A DNA stretch of 39,615 nucleotides. It comes from Oscillospiraceae bacterium (lineage in GTDB: Bacteria > Bacillota > Clostridia > Oscillospirales > Ruminococcaceae). Below, piece after piece: positions 14,861 through 23,170 of the stretch; position 1 is the first letter of the stretch; the number at the start of each line of letters is the position of its first letter. Below the pieces are notes generated by a model. That model was not told the origin of the DNA and ran no database searches. It worked only from the letters and a program-made list of their open reading frames with translations. The stretch spans positions 1 through 39,615 of the forward strand of contig JAUNJJ010000023.1 in NCBI GenBank assembly GCA_030533325.1, given 5' to 3'. A program made the position numbers and the translations under genes.

Positions 14861-15631
14861 ATGAACAGCGATAAATTAATAATAGGCGGACACGCCTTCA
14901 CATCCCGTTTCATCCTCGGCTCAGGCAAATTCTCTGTAAAGGACACAAAAACCGTCCTTGAAAACGGCGGAGTGGAAATGGCAACTCTGTCAGTAAGAAG
15001 AGCCAACACAGGAGACCGGGAAAACATACTCGACTACATCCCTGAAGGCATCACCCTCCTCCCTAACACCAGCGGTGCCAGAACAGCAGATGAAGCTGTC
15101 CGTATCGCCAGACTTGCAAGAGAAATGGGCTGCGGAGACTTTGTAAAGATTGAAATCATACGTGATTCAAAATATCTCCTGCCTGACAATGAGGAAACCA
15201 TCAGAGCAACAGAAATACTCGCAAAGGAAGGCTTCATAGTAATGCCTTACATGATGCCTGACCTTGCTGCAGCAAGAAAACTGGAAGCTGCCGGTGCCGC
15301 TTCAATCATGCCGCTTGCAGCACCTATCGGAAGCAATAAGGGACTATGCACAAAAGACTTCATAAAAATAATAATTGACGAAACAAACCTTCCTGTAATT
15401 GTTGACGCAGGCATAGGCAAGCCTTCACAGGCCTGCGAAGCCATGGAACTCGGATGCGCCGCAGTTATGGCAAATACAGCTATCGCCACTGCCGGTGATG
15501 TTGCGGTTATGGCAAGGGCATTTAAACTCGCTGTAGAAGCAGGCAGACTGGCATATCTTGCGGGAACAGGACGCGTACTGGAAAACAGAGGCGAAGCATC
15601 AAGCCCTCTTACAGGATTTCTTCACGACTAA
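14861..15631 (+). CDS. thiG: Thiazole synthase ThiG, 256 aa
   Basis: A TIM-barrel enzyme that condenses deoxyxylulose 5-phosphate, dehydroglycine and ThiS-thiocarboxylate into the thiazole phosphate ring of thiamine. Seen: [12 protein letters not shown] at the start, FVKIEII with the Schiff-base Lys96, [28 protein letters not shown], and the phosphate-binding [13 protein letters not shown], then [16 protein letters not shown]. Length and motif order are standard. A GAAAGGAAA ribosome site precedes the ATG. Genes before and after (ThiS, ThiH) are its direct partners. ThiH supplies dehydroglycine from tyrosine, which fits an anaerobe lacking the oxygen-dependent ThiO. Confidence 0.97.
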   Translation: MNSDKLIIGGHAFTSRFILGSGKFSVKDTKTVLENGGVEMATLSVRRANTGDRENILDYIPEGITLLPNTSGARTADEAVRIARLAREMGCGDFVKIEIIRDSKYLLPDNEETIRATEILAKEGFIVMPYMMPDLAAARKLEAAGAASIMPLAAPIGSNKGLCTKDFIKIIIDETNLPVIVDAGIGKPSQACEAMELGCAAVMANTAIATAGDVAVMARAFKLAVEAGRLAYLAGTGRVLENRGEASSPLTGFLHD

Positions 15632-15646
15632 ACGGAGGCAGGAGAA

Positions 15647-16804
15647 TTGGAAACTAAAAGAACTGACCATATGAAATACCTCGAAGGAATGGAAGTTATA
15701 GAAACGGATATTCCTGACAGGGTAATCTCAGCAATGAAAAACTATGATTATGAAAGCTATACAGCCGCAGACGTTACAAACGCGCTCAGAAAAGACGTAC
15801 TCACACCGTACGACTTCGGCGCCCTTCTCTCACCTGCAGCCGACCCTTATCTTGAGCAGATGGCGCAGAGAGCGAAAGAAGAGACGAGAAAGCATTTCGG
15901 AAACTCAGTAACTTTGTTCACTCCCCTGTATATAGCGAACTACTGTGAAAACTACTGCATATACTGCGGATTTAACTGCCACAACAAGATTAACAGAGCA
16001 AAGCTTAACGCCGGGGAAATAGAACATGAAATGAAGCTCATCGCACAGACAGGACTGGAAGAAGTGCTTATTCTTACCGGTGAGAGCAGAAAAATGTCCG
16101 ATGTAAAATATATAGGCGAAGCCTGCAGAATCGCATCAAAATATTTCCGCGTTATCGGACTTGAGATATACCCTGTAAACTCTGACGAATACAAATACCT
16201 TCAGGAATGCGGTGCCGACTATGTAACTGTATTCCAGGAAACATACGACAGTGACAAGTATGAAACACTGCATCTTGAAGGACACAAGAGAATCTTTCCT
16301 TACAGGATAAATGCACAGGAACGTGCGCTTATAGGCGGAATGAGGGGTGTTGGATTTGCTGCCCTTCTCGGACTTTCCGACTTCAGAAAGGATGCCTTTG
16401 CAACAGGAATGCATGCATATCTTATACAGAAAAAATATCCTCACGCAGAGATCGCTTTCTCATGTCCGAGACTTCGTCCGACTATTAACCACGACGAGAT
16501 TAACCCTAAGGACGTGCACGAACGCCAGCTTCTTCAGGTAATGTGTGCATACCGTATCTTCATGCCATTTGCAAGCATGACAATCTCCACACGTGAACGT
16601 GCCGGATTCAGAGACAACGTAATCGGACTTGCTGCAACGAAGATATCTGCGGGTGTAAGCACGGGGGTAGGAGGCCATGAAGGCGAAGATGAAAAGGGCG
16701 ATTCACAGTTTATAATCTCTGATCCGAGAAATGTTGACGAAGTCCGTCAGGCAATAAAGGATATGGGCTGTCAGCCGGTATTCACAGATTATGTAAGGGT
16801 TTAG
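15647..16804 (+). CDS. thiH: 2-iminoacetate synthase ThiH, radical SAM, 385 aa
   Basis: Cleaves tyrosine by radical SAM chemistry to give dehydroglycine (2-iminoacetate) for ThiG plus p-cresol. The cluster-binding motif is CENYCIYC (Cys100, Cys104, Cys107), followed by GFNCHNKINR. EVLILTGESR is the SAM-side segment, and the C-terminal FMPFASMTISTRERAGFRD with GVSTGVGGHEG is typical of ThiH. Length is normal. The start is TTG at 15647 behind GGAGGCAGGAG; the only nearby ATG (MKYLEG, 15671) lacks a ribosome site. The gap to thiG is 15 bases, and tenI begins two bases after its stop. Confidence 0.96.
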   Translation: METKRTDHMKYLEGMEVIETDIPDRVISAMKNYDYESYTAADVTNALRKDVLTPYDFGALLSPAADPYLEQMAQRAKEETRKHFGNSVTLFTPLYIANYCENYCIYCGFNCHNKINRAKLNAGEIEHEMKLIAQTGLEEVLILTGESRKMSDVKYIGEACRIASKYFRVIGLEIYPVNSDEYKYLQECGADYVTVFQETYDSDKYETLHLEGHKRIFPYRINAQERALIGGMRGVGFAALLGLSDFRKDAFATGMHAYLIQKKYPHAEIAFSCPRLRPTINHDEINPKDVHERQLLQVMCAYRIFMPFASMTISTRERAGFRDNVIGLAATKISAGVSTGVGGHEGEDEKGDSQFIISDPRNVDEVRQAIKDMGCQPVFTDYVRV

Positions 16805-16806
16805 CC

Positions 16807-17340
16807 ATGAAAATATGCGTTACAAACAGACATCTGTGCAGCGGGGATTTTTATGAAACTGTCGAGAGGGCTGCAGAAACAGCGGATATGATAATACTCC
16901 GTGAAAAGGACCTCACCCCTGAAAAATACAGAGAATATGCAGAATATGTACAGCAAATCTGCCGGAAACAGAACTGTCTTTTCTGCGTAAATACATTTTC
17001 AGAGATTGCAGAAGAACTGGAAAGTGATTTTCTTCAGCTTTCATACTTTAGCTTTATGAATTATGAAAAGAAAAAAATCAAAACCGGAGTATCGGTTCAT
17101 TCGGTTTCTGAAGCCATATCGGCTGAAAAAAAAGGAGCAGACTTCCTTATAGCCGGTCATATTTTTCAGACAGACTGCAAAAAGGATCTTGCTCCCCGTG
17201 GTATAAAGTTTTTAACAGAAACAGTTTCAAATGTTGAAATTCCCGTTTATGCAATCGGCGGAATAAATCCGCAGAACGAACACCTTGTATACGAATGCGG
17301 CGCAGAAGGTGCCTGTATAATGTCAGGATACATGAAATAA
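16807..17340 (+). CDS. tenI: ThiE/TenI-family protein, best fit TenI thiazole tautomerase, 177 aa
   Basis: A small TIM-barrel of the thiamine-phosphate-synthase family. Diagnostic segments are ILREKDLTPEKY near the start, GVSVHSVSEAISAEKKGADF in the middle, and GHIFQTDCKKDLAPRG. In true ThiE the last motif reads GPxFxTxTK; a His in this place (GHIF) followed by TDCK is, as I recall, the TenI signature, where the His assists isomerisation of the thiazole product. It is also shorter (177) than most ThiE proteins (about 210). It ends with AIGGINPQNEHLVYECGAEGACIMS, the phosphate-binding part. Most pipelines will call it thiE. I favour the tautomerase role, which would leave thiamine phosphate synthase elsewhere in the genome. 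Confidence 0.7.
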   Translation: MKICVTNRHLCSGDFYETVERAAETADMIILREKDLTPEKYREYAEYVQQICRKQNCLFCVNTFSEIAEELESDFLQLSYFSFMNYEKKKIKTGVSVHSVSEAISAEKKGADFLIAGHIFQTDCKKDLAPRGIKFLTETVSNVEIPVYAIGGINPQNEHLVYECGAEGACIMSGYMK

Positions 17341-17346
17341 TATCAT

Positions 17347-17406
17347 AAATCTCTCCTGTGATGAATATACTTTCATAGAAAGTTTTTTGCACAGGGAGAG
17401 ATTTTT
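17347..17406 (+). terminator. Large hairpin ending the thi operon and covering the yabP ribosome site
   Basis: AAATCTCTCCTGTG (17347-17360) pairs with CACAGGGAGAGATTT (17390-17404) with one bulged base. The loop holds a second small hairpin, ACTTTC-ATA-GAAAGT, followed by T6 (about 17370-17388). The inner one is a plausible terminator. The outer 3' arm contains the AGGGAGAG ribosome site of yabP. Confidence 0.6.
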
Positions 17407-17409
17407 AAT

Positions 17410-17691
17410 ATGGCAGAAGAAAAAACGATACGAAAAAACCACAATATTATCATGGAAAACCGAAAAACTCTTTCCATCTCCGGAGTAACCGATGTCGATA
17501 ATTTCGATGAAAAGGAAATCATGCTTTACACCCAGCTTGGAGAATTAACTATAACCGGAAAAAATCTTCATGTAAACTCAATGAGTGTTGAAACCGGAGA
17601 AATGACAATAGAGGGAGATATATGGGGAATAAACTATGGCGACAAAGACAGAAAGGGTCCTGTTTCCTTCCTCGGAAAACTGTTCAGATAG
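17410..17691 (+). CDS. yabP: Sporulation protein YabP (YabP/YqfC family), 93 aa
   Basis: Matches the small YabP/YqfC family, needed for spore coat assembly in Bacillus. It reads NIIMENRKTLSISGVTDVDNF then EIMLYTQLGELTITGKNLHVN, and later LSVETGEMTIEG-like MSVETGEMTIEGDIWGINY. The identification is reinforced by position: yabQ, divIC and yabR follow in the same order as in Bacillus subtilis. It is a soluble beta-rich protein with no membrane helix. The ribosome site lies in the arm of a hairpin (17390-17404). yabQ starts one base after its stop, implying coupling. Confidence 0.88.
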   Translation: MAEEKTIRKNHNIIMENRKTLSISGVTDVDNFDEKEIMLYTQLGELTITGKNLHVNSMSVETGEMTIEGDIWGINYGDKDRKGPVSFLGKLFR

Positions 17692-17692
17692 G

Positions 17693-18046
17693 ATGATACC
17701 TGAAACTTTCTTCACAGTAAGCGAACAGCTGAAGCTTTTTATAATCTGCATACTGTTTGGTTTTCCCTTAGGACTTTTCTATGACATATTCCGGATTATA
17801 AGAATAATGCTTCCTCACGGTACACTTGCAACAGCAATAGAGGATGTATTATTCTTTTCTGTATATGCCGTTTTTATCACATCATTTACCTACGCTGCCG
17901 CCCGTTCTGAGTTCAGACTTTATTTTACAGCCGGAAACCTTATCGGATTTTGCATCCATTATTTTACATTCGGAAAAATTCTGACCCGATTCACTGTAAA
18001 AACAAATCTGAAAATCAAAAGTATATTAAGAAAACATCATTTATAA
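17693..18046 (+). CDS. yabQ: Sporulation protein YabQ, membrane, 117 aa
   Basis: I start at the ATG at 17693, giving MIPETFFTVSEQLKLFI; a longer frame from 17636 would overlap yabP without a ribosome site. Hydrophobic helices cover about 8-30 (LKLFIICILFGFPLGLFYD), 45-68 and 72-92. The motif FGFPLGLFYDIFRIIR at the end of the first helix is typical of YabQ. It acts in the forespore or mother-cell membrane and is required for coat and cortex formation in Bacillus. The C-terminal tail is basic (TNLKIKSILRKHHL). Shorter than Bacillus YabQ (about 210 residues), as in many Clostridia. Confidence 0.85.
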   Translation: MIPETFFTVSEQLKLFIICILFGFPLGLFYDIFRIIRIMLPHGTLATAIEDVLFFSVYAVFITSFTYAAARSEFRLYFTAGNLIGFCIHYFTFGKILTRFTVKTNLKIKSILRKHHL

Positions 18047-18066
18047 TAAAAATTCTCCTGAAACTA

Positions 18067-18095
18067 TTGAACGTTAAAAAAATTTGTAGTATAAT
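18067..18095 (+). promoter_or_regulatory. Promoter of divIC-yabR
   Basis: TTGAAC (18067-18072), exactly 17 bp, TATAAT (18090-18095). It lies just after the yabQ stop, so cell-division gene expression is independent of the sporulation pair. Confidence 0.75.
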
Positions 18096-18137
18096 TAATA
18101 AGTATAAACAGATTATCATAAAGGAATGTGATACTAA

Positions 18138-18434
18138 TTGGGTAATAAAAGTACCGGAAAGAGCTTCCTCAGGATATGCACCAGGATTATTGTTATTGTA
18201 TCCATTATTGCATGTTTTGTATCAATAGTCTTTACTCAGGCTTCCCTTGCAGAAAAGCGCGAAGAACTCCATCAGCTCGAATTAAAAACCGAGGAAATAC
18301 GCAGTCAGAACGAAGAGTACCAGCGCTTGTTCAACGATGATGATATAAACAGCTACAAGGAAAAACTCGCTATAGAAAACATGAACTATGCTTATCCAAA
18401 CGAAATCAGATTTTATGATACATCAAGAAACTAA
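18138..18434 (+). CDS. divIC: Septum formation initiator, DivIC/FtsB type, 98 aa
   Basis: A bitopic divisome protein: short basic cytoplasmic N-terminus, one membrane helix (about 12-33, RICTRIIVIVSIIACFVSIVF), then an extracellular coiled coil rich in Glu/Leu (LAEKREELHQLELKTEEIRS). It ends with the short globular part IENMNYAYPNEIRFYD. In other bacteria DivIC pairs with FtsL and DivIB at the septum to activate the septal synthase. The TTG start at 18138 follows AAGGAA; no ATG precedes the membrane helix. The order yabP-yabQ-divIC-yabR is the standard Firmicutes block, which supports the naming over generic FtsB. Confidence 0.85.
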   Translation: MGNKSTGKSFLRICTRIIVIVSIIACFVSIVFTQASLAEKREELHQLELKTEEIRSQNEEYQRLFNDDDINSYKEKLAIENMNYAYPNEIRFYDTSRN

Positions 18435-18465
18435 GTATATTTAAGCAGGAGGATACTATTTTTTT

Positions 18466-18954
18466 ATGTCGCTCGAAACAGGAAAAATTTATGACGGAAA
18501 GGTTCGCAATATCACCGCATACGGTGCATTTGTCGAAGTAAATCTTGATGGAAAAGTTCATACAGGTATGGTCCATATCTCTGAGATTTCAAATACATAC
18601 GTAAATGAAATCAGGGACCATCTGACAGAAGGCCAGGAAGTTAAGGTTAAGGTTCTTAATGTTGATGAAAACGGTAAGATCAGTCTTTCAATAAAAAAGG
18701 CATCTGAATCACCTGCTCCGAAACAAAGAATCCAGAGAAACAACCAGAGAAACTTTAACAGCAGCGGAAACAGTAATTTCAGCAAAGAAGGTTTTACACC
18801 AGCAAACCGTCAGCCGGCTGCAGAAAAACCTCAGACATCTGAAAGCTCTTTTGAAGAGATGCTCTCAAAGTTCAAGCAGAGCAGTGAAGAAAAAATGAGC
18901 GACCTTAAAAGAAATATGGACGGCAAACGTCGAAACACCAAACGAATCAGATAA
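18466..18954 (+). CDS. yabR: S1-domain RNA-binding protein YabR, 162 aa
   Basis: Residues 3-75 are one S1 OB-fold: GKIYDGKVRNITAYGAFVEV, HTGMVHISEIS, EGQEVKVKVLNVDENGKISLSIK. From 80 onward the protein is low-complexity (Arg/Asn/Gln/Ser), then ends in a charged helix with a basic tail (KRNMDGKRRNTKRIR). Similar single-S1 proteins (YabR, YugI) associate with ribosomes or RNA, but the exact role is unsettled. AGGAGGA lies 12 bases before the ATG, slightly long. A perfect terminator follows immediately. It shares the divIC promoter at 18067. Confidence 0.9.
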   Translation: MSLETGKIYDGKVRNITAYGAFVEVNLDGKVHTGMVHISEISNTYVNEIRDHLTEGQEVKVKVLNVDENGKISLSIKKASESPAPKQRIQRNNQRNFNSSGNSNFSKEGFTPANRQPAAEKPQTSESSFEEMLSKFKQSSEEKMSDLKRNMDGKRRNTKRIR

Positions 18955-18994
18955 AAAAATCAGTCACATACAAACGTATGTGACTGATTTTTTT
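18953..18994. terminator. Bidirectional terminator after yabR
   Basis: AAATCAGTCACATAC (to 18971) pairs perfectly with GTATGTGACTGATTT (from 18976) around a four-base loop, with A7 upstream and T7 at 18988-18994. It serves yabR and the convergent small membrane gene. Confidence 0.92.
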
Positions 18995-19036
18995 AGTAAA
19001 CGTCAAAATATATTTTTCGTTTACTATAAGATAATT

Positions 19037-19198
19037 TTATACACCGCACTCATCGTAGTCTTTCCACTTTTCATCATATTCACGGTGCTGTTTTGTCTTA
19101 AGCAGTATAAATGCAACTGTGCCTATAACTACTGCAAATGACAAAAGTACTGACGTGAATGTACTGAGTATCAGTGCTTTCTCCTGTACTTTTTTCAT
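19037..19198 (-). CDS. Small single-pass membrane protein, 53 aa, unrecognised
   Basis: I start at the ATG at 19196-19198 because AGGAAAGGA is well placed upstream; a longer frame from 19255 has no ribosome site. The product begins MKKVQEKALILS, has one membrane helix (about 10-33, rich in V/L/I/F), and ends in a charged tail, KTKQHREYDEKWKDYDECGV. No family is recognised. It is the last gene on the minus strand of the FAS locus, 84 bases after acpP with a hairpin between, so it may be expressed only by read-through. It could be a small stress or regulatory membrane peptide. Codon and ribosome-site signals support it as a real gene. Confidence 0.6.
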   Translation of the reverse strand: MKKVQEKALILSTFTSVLLSFAVVIGTVAFILLKTKQHREYDEKWKDYDECGV

Positions 19199-19244
19199 TA
19201 TGTGTCCTTTCCTGAAAATCCTCAAATTTACCCCAAAATCAATA

Positions 19245-19274
19245 TCACCCGACATTTTTCACAAAGCCGGGTGA
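19245..19274 (-). terminator. Hairpin after acpP
   Basis: TCACCCG (19245-19251) pairs with CGGGTGA (19268-19274). On the minus strand only a weak T-tract follows, so termination is probably partial. Confidence 0.4.
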
Positions 19275-19281
19275 AATTTAA

Positions 19282-19518
19282 TTATTCTGCTGAAGTATTT
19301 GCTTCAATATAGTTTACAATATCGCCAACAGTCTTGATAGCTTCAACATCGCTGTCCGGGAATTCAAGATCAAATTCGCTTTCGATTGTCATGATAAGGT
19401 CAACTACATCGAGTGAATCTGCGTGAAGATCTTCTGTGATTGAAGATTCCATCTTAATTGATTCTGCGTCTGCATCTAACTGATCAGCAATAATTTCTTT
19501 AAGTTTGTCAAAAACCAT
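19282..19518 (-). CDS. acpP: Acyl carrier protein, 78 aa
   Basis: Carries growing fatty acids on a phosphopantetheine arm. The attachment site is Ser35 in [17 protein letters not shown], and the protein is very acidic with the usual four-helix spacing ([14 protein letters not shown] start, VGDIVNYIE end). AcpP is here the last gene of the locus rather than next to fabH or fabD. The 66-base gap after accA contains a TATAAT on the minus strand (19556 to 19551) and a palindrome, AAACATGTTT, near its start. A separate promoter for this abundant protein is therefore possible, though no good -35 is seen. GGAGGAAA precedes the ATG. Confidence 0.96.
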   Translation of the reverse strand: MVFDKLKEIIADQLDADAESIKMESSITEDLHADSLDVVDLIMTIESEFDLEFPDSDVEAIKTVGDIVNYIEANTSAE

Positions 19519-19584
19519 TATGATTTCCTCCGTATATTATATTGTTTTATATTATAATGGCGTTATTCACCAAAATAAACATGT

Positions 19585-20433
19585 TTACTTACTGTCGAGC
19601 ATTTCTTCCTTCTGACGGATTTCAAACTCGCCAATTTTTCTAAATTTAGTATATCGTTCATTCAGTAAAACGTCAATACCTTTTTGAGATTTTTCTGCTA
19701 TCGCACCTAACAAATATTCTTTGATATTTTCAGCAGTTTTGCACAAATCAACATGTGCACCACCTATTGGCTCGTCTATTATATGCTCAGCAATACCAAG
19801 TCTCAACATATCTTCGGCTGTTATCTTCATCATATTGCAGGCATCCTTTTCCCTTGAAGCATCCTTCCATAGTATGCTTGCAAACCCCCTCGGTGAAATA
19901 ACTGAGTAAAGTGAATTTGAAAGCATTGCAAGTTCATCACATACGCCCAGTGCAAGTGCACCTCCGCTTCCTCCTTCACCAAGCACTACAGAGATGACAG
20001 GAGTTTCAAGCTTCATGAACTCGCATATATTCCTGGCTATCGCTTCTCCCTGTCCCCTCTCCTCGGCCTCTACGCCGCAGAATGCACCCGGTGTATCGAT
20101 AAAGCAGATTACAGGCCTGTGGAACTTCTCGGCCTGTCTCGCAAGTCTGAGAGCCTTTCTGTAGCCCTCCGGATGCGGCATGGCAAAGTTTACTTTTTTA
20201 TTCTCGTTGAGATTTCTGCCCTTTACATGTGAGATAACAGTCACCGGTCTTCCCTCAAGCATGGCAAGACCACAGAGCATCGCAGAATCATCACCGTAAC
20301 AGCGGTCACCGTGAAGCTCGTAAAACTCATCAAAGAGATGAGGAATATAGTCATTTATCGTAGGACGCTCCTTATGCCTGATAAGCTGAAGCCTCTCCCA
20401 CGGTGTCAGTGTGTTTACACATTCATTCATCAT
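19585..20433 (-). CDS. accA: Acetyl-CoA carboxylase carboxyltransferase subunit alpha, 282 aa
   Basis: With AccD forms the carboxyltransferase that moves CO2 from carboxybiotin to acetyl-CoA, giving malonyl-CoA. Seen: TPWERLQLIRHKERPTIND at the start, FDEFYELHGDRCYGDD, GHVKGRN-like VISHVKGRNLNENK, NFAMPHPEGYRKALRL, FIDTPGAFCGVEAEERGQGE and VVLGEGGSGGALALGV, the oxyanion-hole glycine block. Slightly shorter than the E. coli enzyme (319), lacking part of the N-terminal helices. It starts 17 bases after accD. The ATG follows AGGGGGC at a somewhat long distance. Confidence 0.96.
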   Translation of the reverse strand: MMNECVNTLTPWERLQLIRHKERPTINDYIPHLFDEFYELHGDRCYGDDSAMLCGLAMLEGRPVTVISHVKGRNLNENKKVNFAMPHPEGYRKALRLARQAEKFHRPVICFIDTPGAFCGVEAEERGQGEAIARNICEFMKLETPVISVVLGEGGSGGALALGVCDELAMLSNSLYSVISPRGFASILWKDASREKDACNMMKITAEDMLRLGIAEHIIDEPIGGAHVDLCKTAENIKEYLLGAIAEKSQKGIDVLLNERYTKFRKIGEFEIRQKEEMLDSK

Positions 20434-20450
20434 GTTTTCAGAGCCCCCTG

Positions 20451-21323
20451 TTAATTTTCTTCCGGACGGTAGTTGTTGAGAATCATAAGATGTGAGAGCA
20501 CACTTCTCATCTTCTTCCTCTCAGCAATCATATCCACAAAGCCCTTTTCAAGCTGAAACTCCGCAAGCTGAAAATCATCAGGAAGTCTCTGCTTTATGGT
20601 TCCTTCAATTACTCTTCTTCCTGCAAATCCTACAAGAACCTTAGGTTCTGCTATGATTATGTCTCCAAGAGAGGCAAAGGACGCTGTAACACCACCTGTA
20701 GTAGGATCCGTAAGGACGGTTATATAGAGCTGACCGGCTTCACTGTGTCTGGCAACGGCACCTGATGTTTTTGCCATCTGCATAAGTGAAACCATACCCT
20801 CCTGCATTCTCGCACCGCCGGATGCGGTAAATGCAATAAAAGGAAGCTTATTCTCAGTTGCATACTCAATGGCACGTGTGATTTTTTCGCCAACCACACT
20901 TCCCATCGAAGCCATCATGAATGACGCATCCATAACGGCTATAACTACTCTGATTTTTCTTATACGGCACTCCCCTGTGATAACCGCATCATTGATACCG
21001 GTCTGTTCACGAAGTGTCTCCTGCTTCTTTTCATATCCCGGAAACTCAATAGGATTCTTACTTATCATATCACTGTCGAACTCTTTAAAGGAGCCCTTGT
21101 CAGCTGTTATTCTGATTCTCTCCCTTGCTGAAAGTCTTCCGTGATAGTTGCAGGAAGTACATACTTTGTTATTGCGTATATAATCATCTTCAAACATTGC
21201 GGTTCTGCAGCGAGGACACTTGAACATAATGTTTTCAGGTATTGTTGTATCTGAAACAACATCCTGTTCAGCTTCCTTGCCGTTAAATCTGGTTTTTACC
21301 ACTTTAAAGATATCTTCAAGCAT
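20451..21323 (-). CDS. accD: Acetyl-CoA carboxylase carboxyltransferase subunit beta, 290 aa
   Basis: The zinc-ribbon partner of AccA. Residues 35-60 hold CPRC and CTSC, the four-cysteine zinc site (FKCPRCRTAMF and KVCTSCNYHGRL). The crotonase-fold core follows: ITGECRIRKIRVVIAVMD, FMMASMGSVVGEKI, and FTASGGARMQEGMVSLMQMAK. LTDPTTGGVTASFASLGD supplies the second glycine loop. The normal length is about 285-300. GGAGGAG precedes the ATG. It lies 29 bases after accC and 17 before accA, in one operon. Confidence 0.97.
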   Translation of the reverse strand: MLEDIFKVVKTRFNGKEAEQDVVSDTTIPENIMFKCPRCRTAMFEDDYIRNNKVCTSCNYHGRLSARERIRITADKGSFKEFDSDMISKNPIEFPGYEKKQETLREQTGINDAVITGECRIRKIRVVIAVMDASFMMASMGSVVGEKITRAIEYATENKLPFIAFTASGGARMQEGMVSLMQMAKTSGAVARHSEAGQLYITVLTDPTTGGVTASFASLGDIIIAEPKVLVGFAGRRVIEGTIKQRLPDDFQLAEFQLEKGFVDMIAERKKMRSVLSHLMILNNYRPEEN

Positions 21324-21352
21324 CTTTTATGACTCCTCCTGTTTACCGGTTT

Positions 21353-22699
21353 TTACTTCTTTTCAAGAAGTTTTTCAATAAAACCGACATCATAGGTACC
21401 TTTTTCAAAAGTACTGTTTCTGATAAGCCCAAGCTGGAATTCTATATTGGTGTCTATACCGCCTACTATGAATTCTGAAAGAGCCCATGACATTTTCTTA
21501 ATGGCTTCCTCGCGTGTATTTCCGTGAACAATGAGCTTGGAAATCATTGAGTCATAGTAAGGTGTTATCGTATATCCCTGATAAACCGCACTGTCAACAC
21601 GCACGCCGGGACCACCTGGTGTGTAAAGTGCTGTTATGGTTCCCGGACAAGGTCTGAAGTTCTGTTCCGGACACTCGGCATTTATACGGCATTCTATGGA
21701 ATGGCCCCTGAGTTTTATATCATCCTGAGTTATTCCGAGTTCCTCACCATTAGCTATTCTTATCTGGGTCTTTACAAGATCAACACCGGTTACGCTTTCC
21801 GTAACAGGATGCTCAACCTGAATCCTTGTATTCATTTCCATGAAATAAAAATCATTGTTTTTATCTACAAGAAATTCAATAGTTCCGACATTGTAGTATC
21901 CGCTTACCTTTGCTGCTGTTACAGCTGCCGCGCCCATCCTTGCACGGAGTTCTTCCGTCATAACAGGACTCGGGCTCTCTTCGAGCACCTTCTGGTGCCT
22001 TCTCTGAAGTGAACAGTCACGCTCACCGAGGTGAACTACATTGCCCTTTTTGTCAGCAGCAATCTGAATCTCGATATGGCGCGGACATTCGATAAACTTC
22101 TCAAGATAAACCGCATCATCACTGAAGAAGTTAAGCGATTCCTGCTTTGCTGCAGTAATCTGGGCTTCAAGTTCAGATGCATTGTTTACAACTCTTATTC
22201 CTCTTCCGCCGCCGCCGGCCGCAGCCTTGATAAGAACAGGATATCCTATTCTGTCAGCAAGTTCCGCTGCCTCTTCGACAGACCTTATCTCACCCTTTGA
22301 GCCCGGAATTACAGGCACCCCTGCTTCTTCCATGGTTTTCTTGGCATTTGCCTTGTCACCGAGCATATCTATCGACTCAGGTGAAGGACCGATAAATGTT
22401 ATTCCGCACTTTTCACAGATACGGGCAAACTTTGAATTTTCAGAAAGAAATCCAAAACCCGGATGTACTGCATCAGCGCCGGTAATCTCACATGCTGAGA
22501 TTATCGCTTCAATATTGAGATAACTTTTTGATGAATCAGCCGGTCCTATGCATACTGCCTCGTCAGCAATCTGTGCATGAAGTGAACTTCTGTCTGCTGT
22601 GGAATAAACTGCTACAGTACGTATACCGAGTTCACGGCATGCTCTTATTATTCTTACAGCAATTTCGCCGCGGTTGGCAATTAATATTTTTCTGAACAT
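21353..22699 (-). CDS. accC: Acetyl-CoA carboxylase biotin carboxylase, 448 aa
   Basis: ATP-grasp enzyme that carboxylates the biotin on AccB. Starts [20 protein letters not shown], includes [11 protein letters not shown] and [14 protein letters not shown], the glycine-rich ATP lid [33 protein letters not shown] with [16 protein letters not shown], and the catalytic [14 protein letters not shown]. It ends [12 protein letters not shown]. Length matches the family (about 449). Only the biotin carboxylase domains are present, so it pairs with the separate AccB encoded two genes upstream. Confidence 0.98.
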   Translation of the reverse strand: MFRKILIANRGEIAVRIIRACRELGIRTVAVYSTADRSSLHAQIADEAVCIGPADSSKSYLNIEAIISACEITGADAVHPGFGFLSENSKFARICEKCGITFIGPSPESIDMLGDKANAKKTMEEAGVPVIPGSKGEIRSVEEAAELADRIGYPVLIKAAAGGGGRGIRVVNNASELEAQITAAKQESLNFFSDDAVYLEKFIECPRHIEIQIAADKKGNVVHLGERDCSLQRRHQKVLEESPSPVMTEELRARMGAAAVTAAKVSGYYNVGTIEFLVDKNNDFYFMEMNTRIQVEHPVTESVTGVDLVKTQIRIANGEELGITQDDIKLRGHSIECRINAECPEQNFRPCPGTITALYTPGGPGVRVDSAVYQGYTITPYYDSMISKLIVHGNTREEAIKKMSWALSEFIVGGIDTNIEFQLGLIRNSTFEKGTYDVGFIEKLLEKK

Positions 22700-22717
22700 T
22701 TGTCTGCTCTCCGGTTT

Positions 22718-23149
22718 TTACTTTAATACAAAAGAGATTTCTGCAGTAACCGCCTTTTCGCCGTCAACATGGGCAACAGCCTTACCTACGCCTACAGGTC
22801 CCTTAACCTTTATTATTTCAACTTCAAGAGTTACAACGTCACCAGGCACAACCATTCTTCTGAACTTTGCCTTGTCAACGCCGCCGAGGAAACCAATCTT
22901 ACCCTTGTGTTCATCAAGGGAAAGCATTGATACTGCACCGGCCTGAGCAAGCATCTCAATCAGAAGAACACCCGGAACTACCGGCTTTTCAGGAAAGTGG
23001 CCCTTAAACCAGAAGTCTTCTGCCTTGATGTACTTTTTAGCAACGATGCTTTTTCCCGGTTCCATCTCTACTATTTCGTCTATAAGAAGGAACGGATCTC
23101 TGTGTGGAATAATTTCCTTAATCTGTTCCTGATTCATAAGTATACTCAT
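22718..23149 (-). CDS. fabZ: 3-hydroxyacyl-ACP dehydratase FabZ, 143 aa
   Basis: Hot-dog-fold dehydratase of the elongation cycle. IIPHRDPFLLIDEIVEM opens the fold; GHFPEKPVVPGVLLIEMLAQAG contains the catalytic His51 and Glu65. Length is typical. Its position between accB and accC is the standard Clostridial arrangement. The start at 23149 has AGGATGA upstream; an internal Met (MNQEQI) lacks a ribosome site. Some FabZ homologues in Firmicutes also isomerise trans-2 to cis-3 (FabN); sequence inspection cannot exclude that here. Confidence 0.96.
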   Translation of the reverse strand: MSILMNQEQIKEIIPHRDPFLLIDEIVEMEPGKSIVAKKYIKAEDFWFKGHFPEKPVVPGVLLIEMLAQAGAVSMLSLDEHKGKIGFLGGVDKAKFRRMVVPGDVVTLEVEIIKVKGPVGVGKAVAHVDGEKAVTAEISFVLK

Positions 23150-23170
23150 TATAAAATCATCCTGTCCTAA

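Noticed and set aside
17636-17692. Extended YabQ start at 17636
   Set aside because: It lies inside yabP in another frame without a ribosome site. The ATG at 17693 fits the family and the coupling to yabP.
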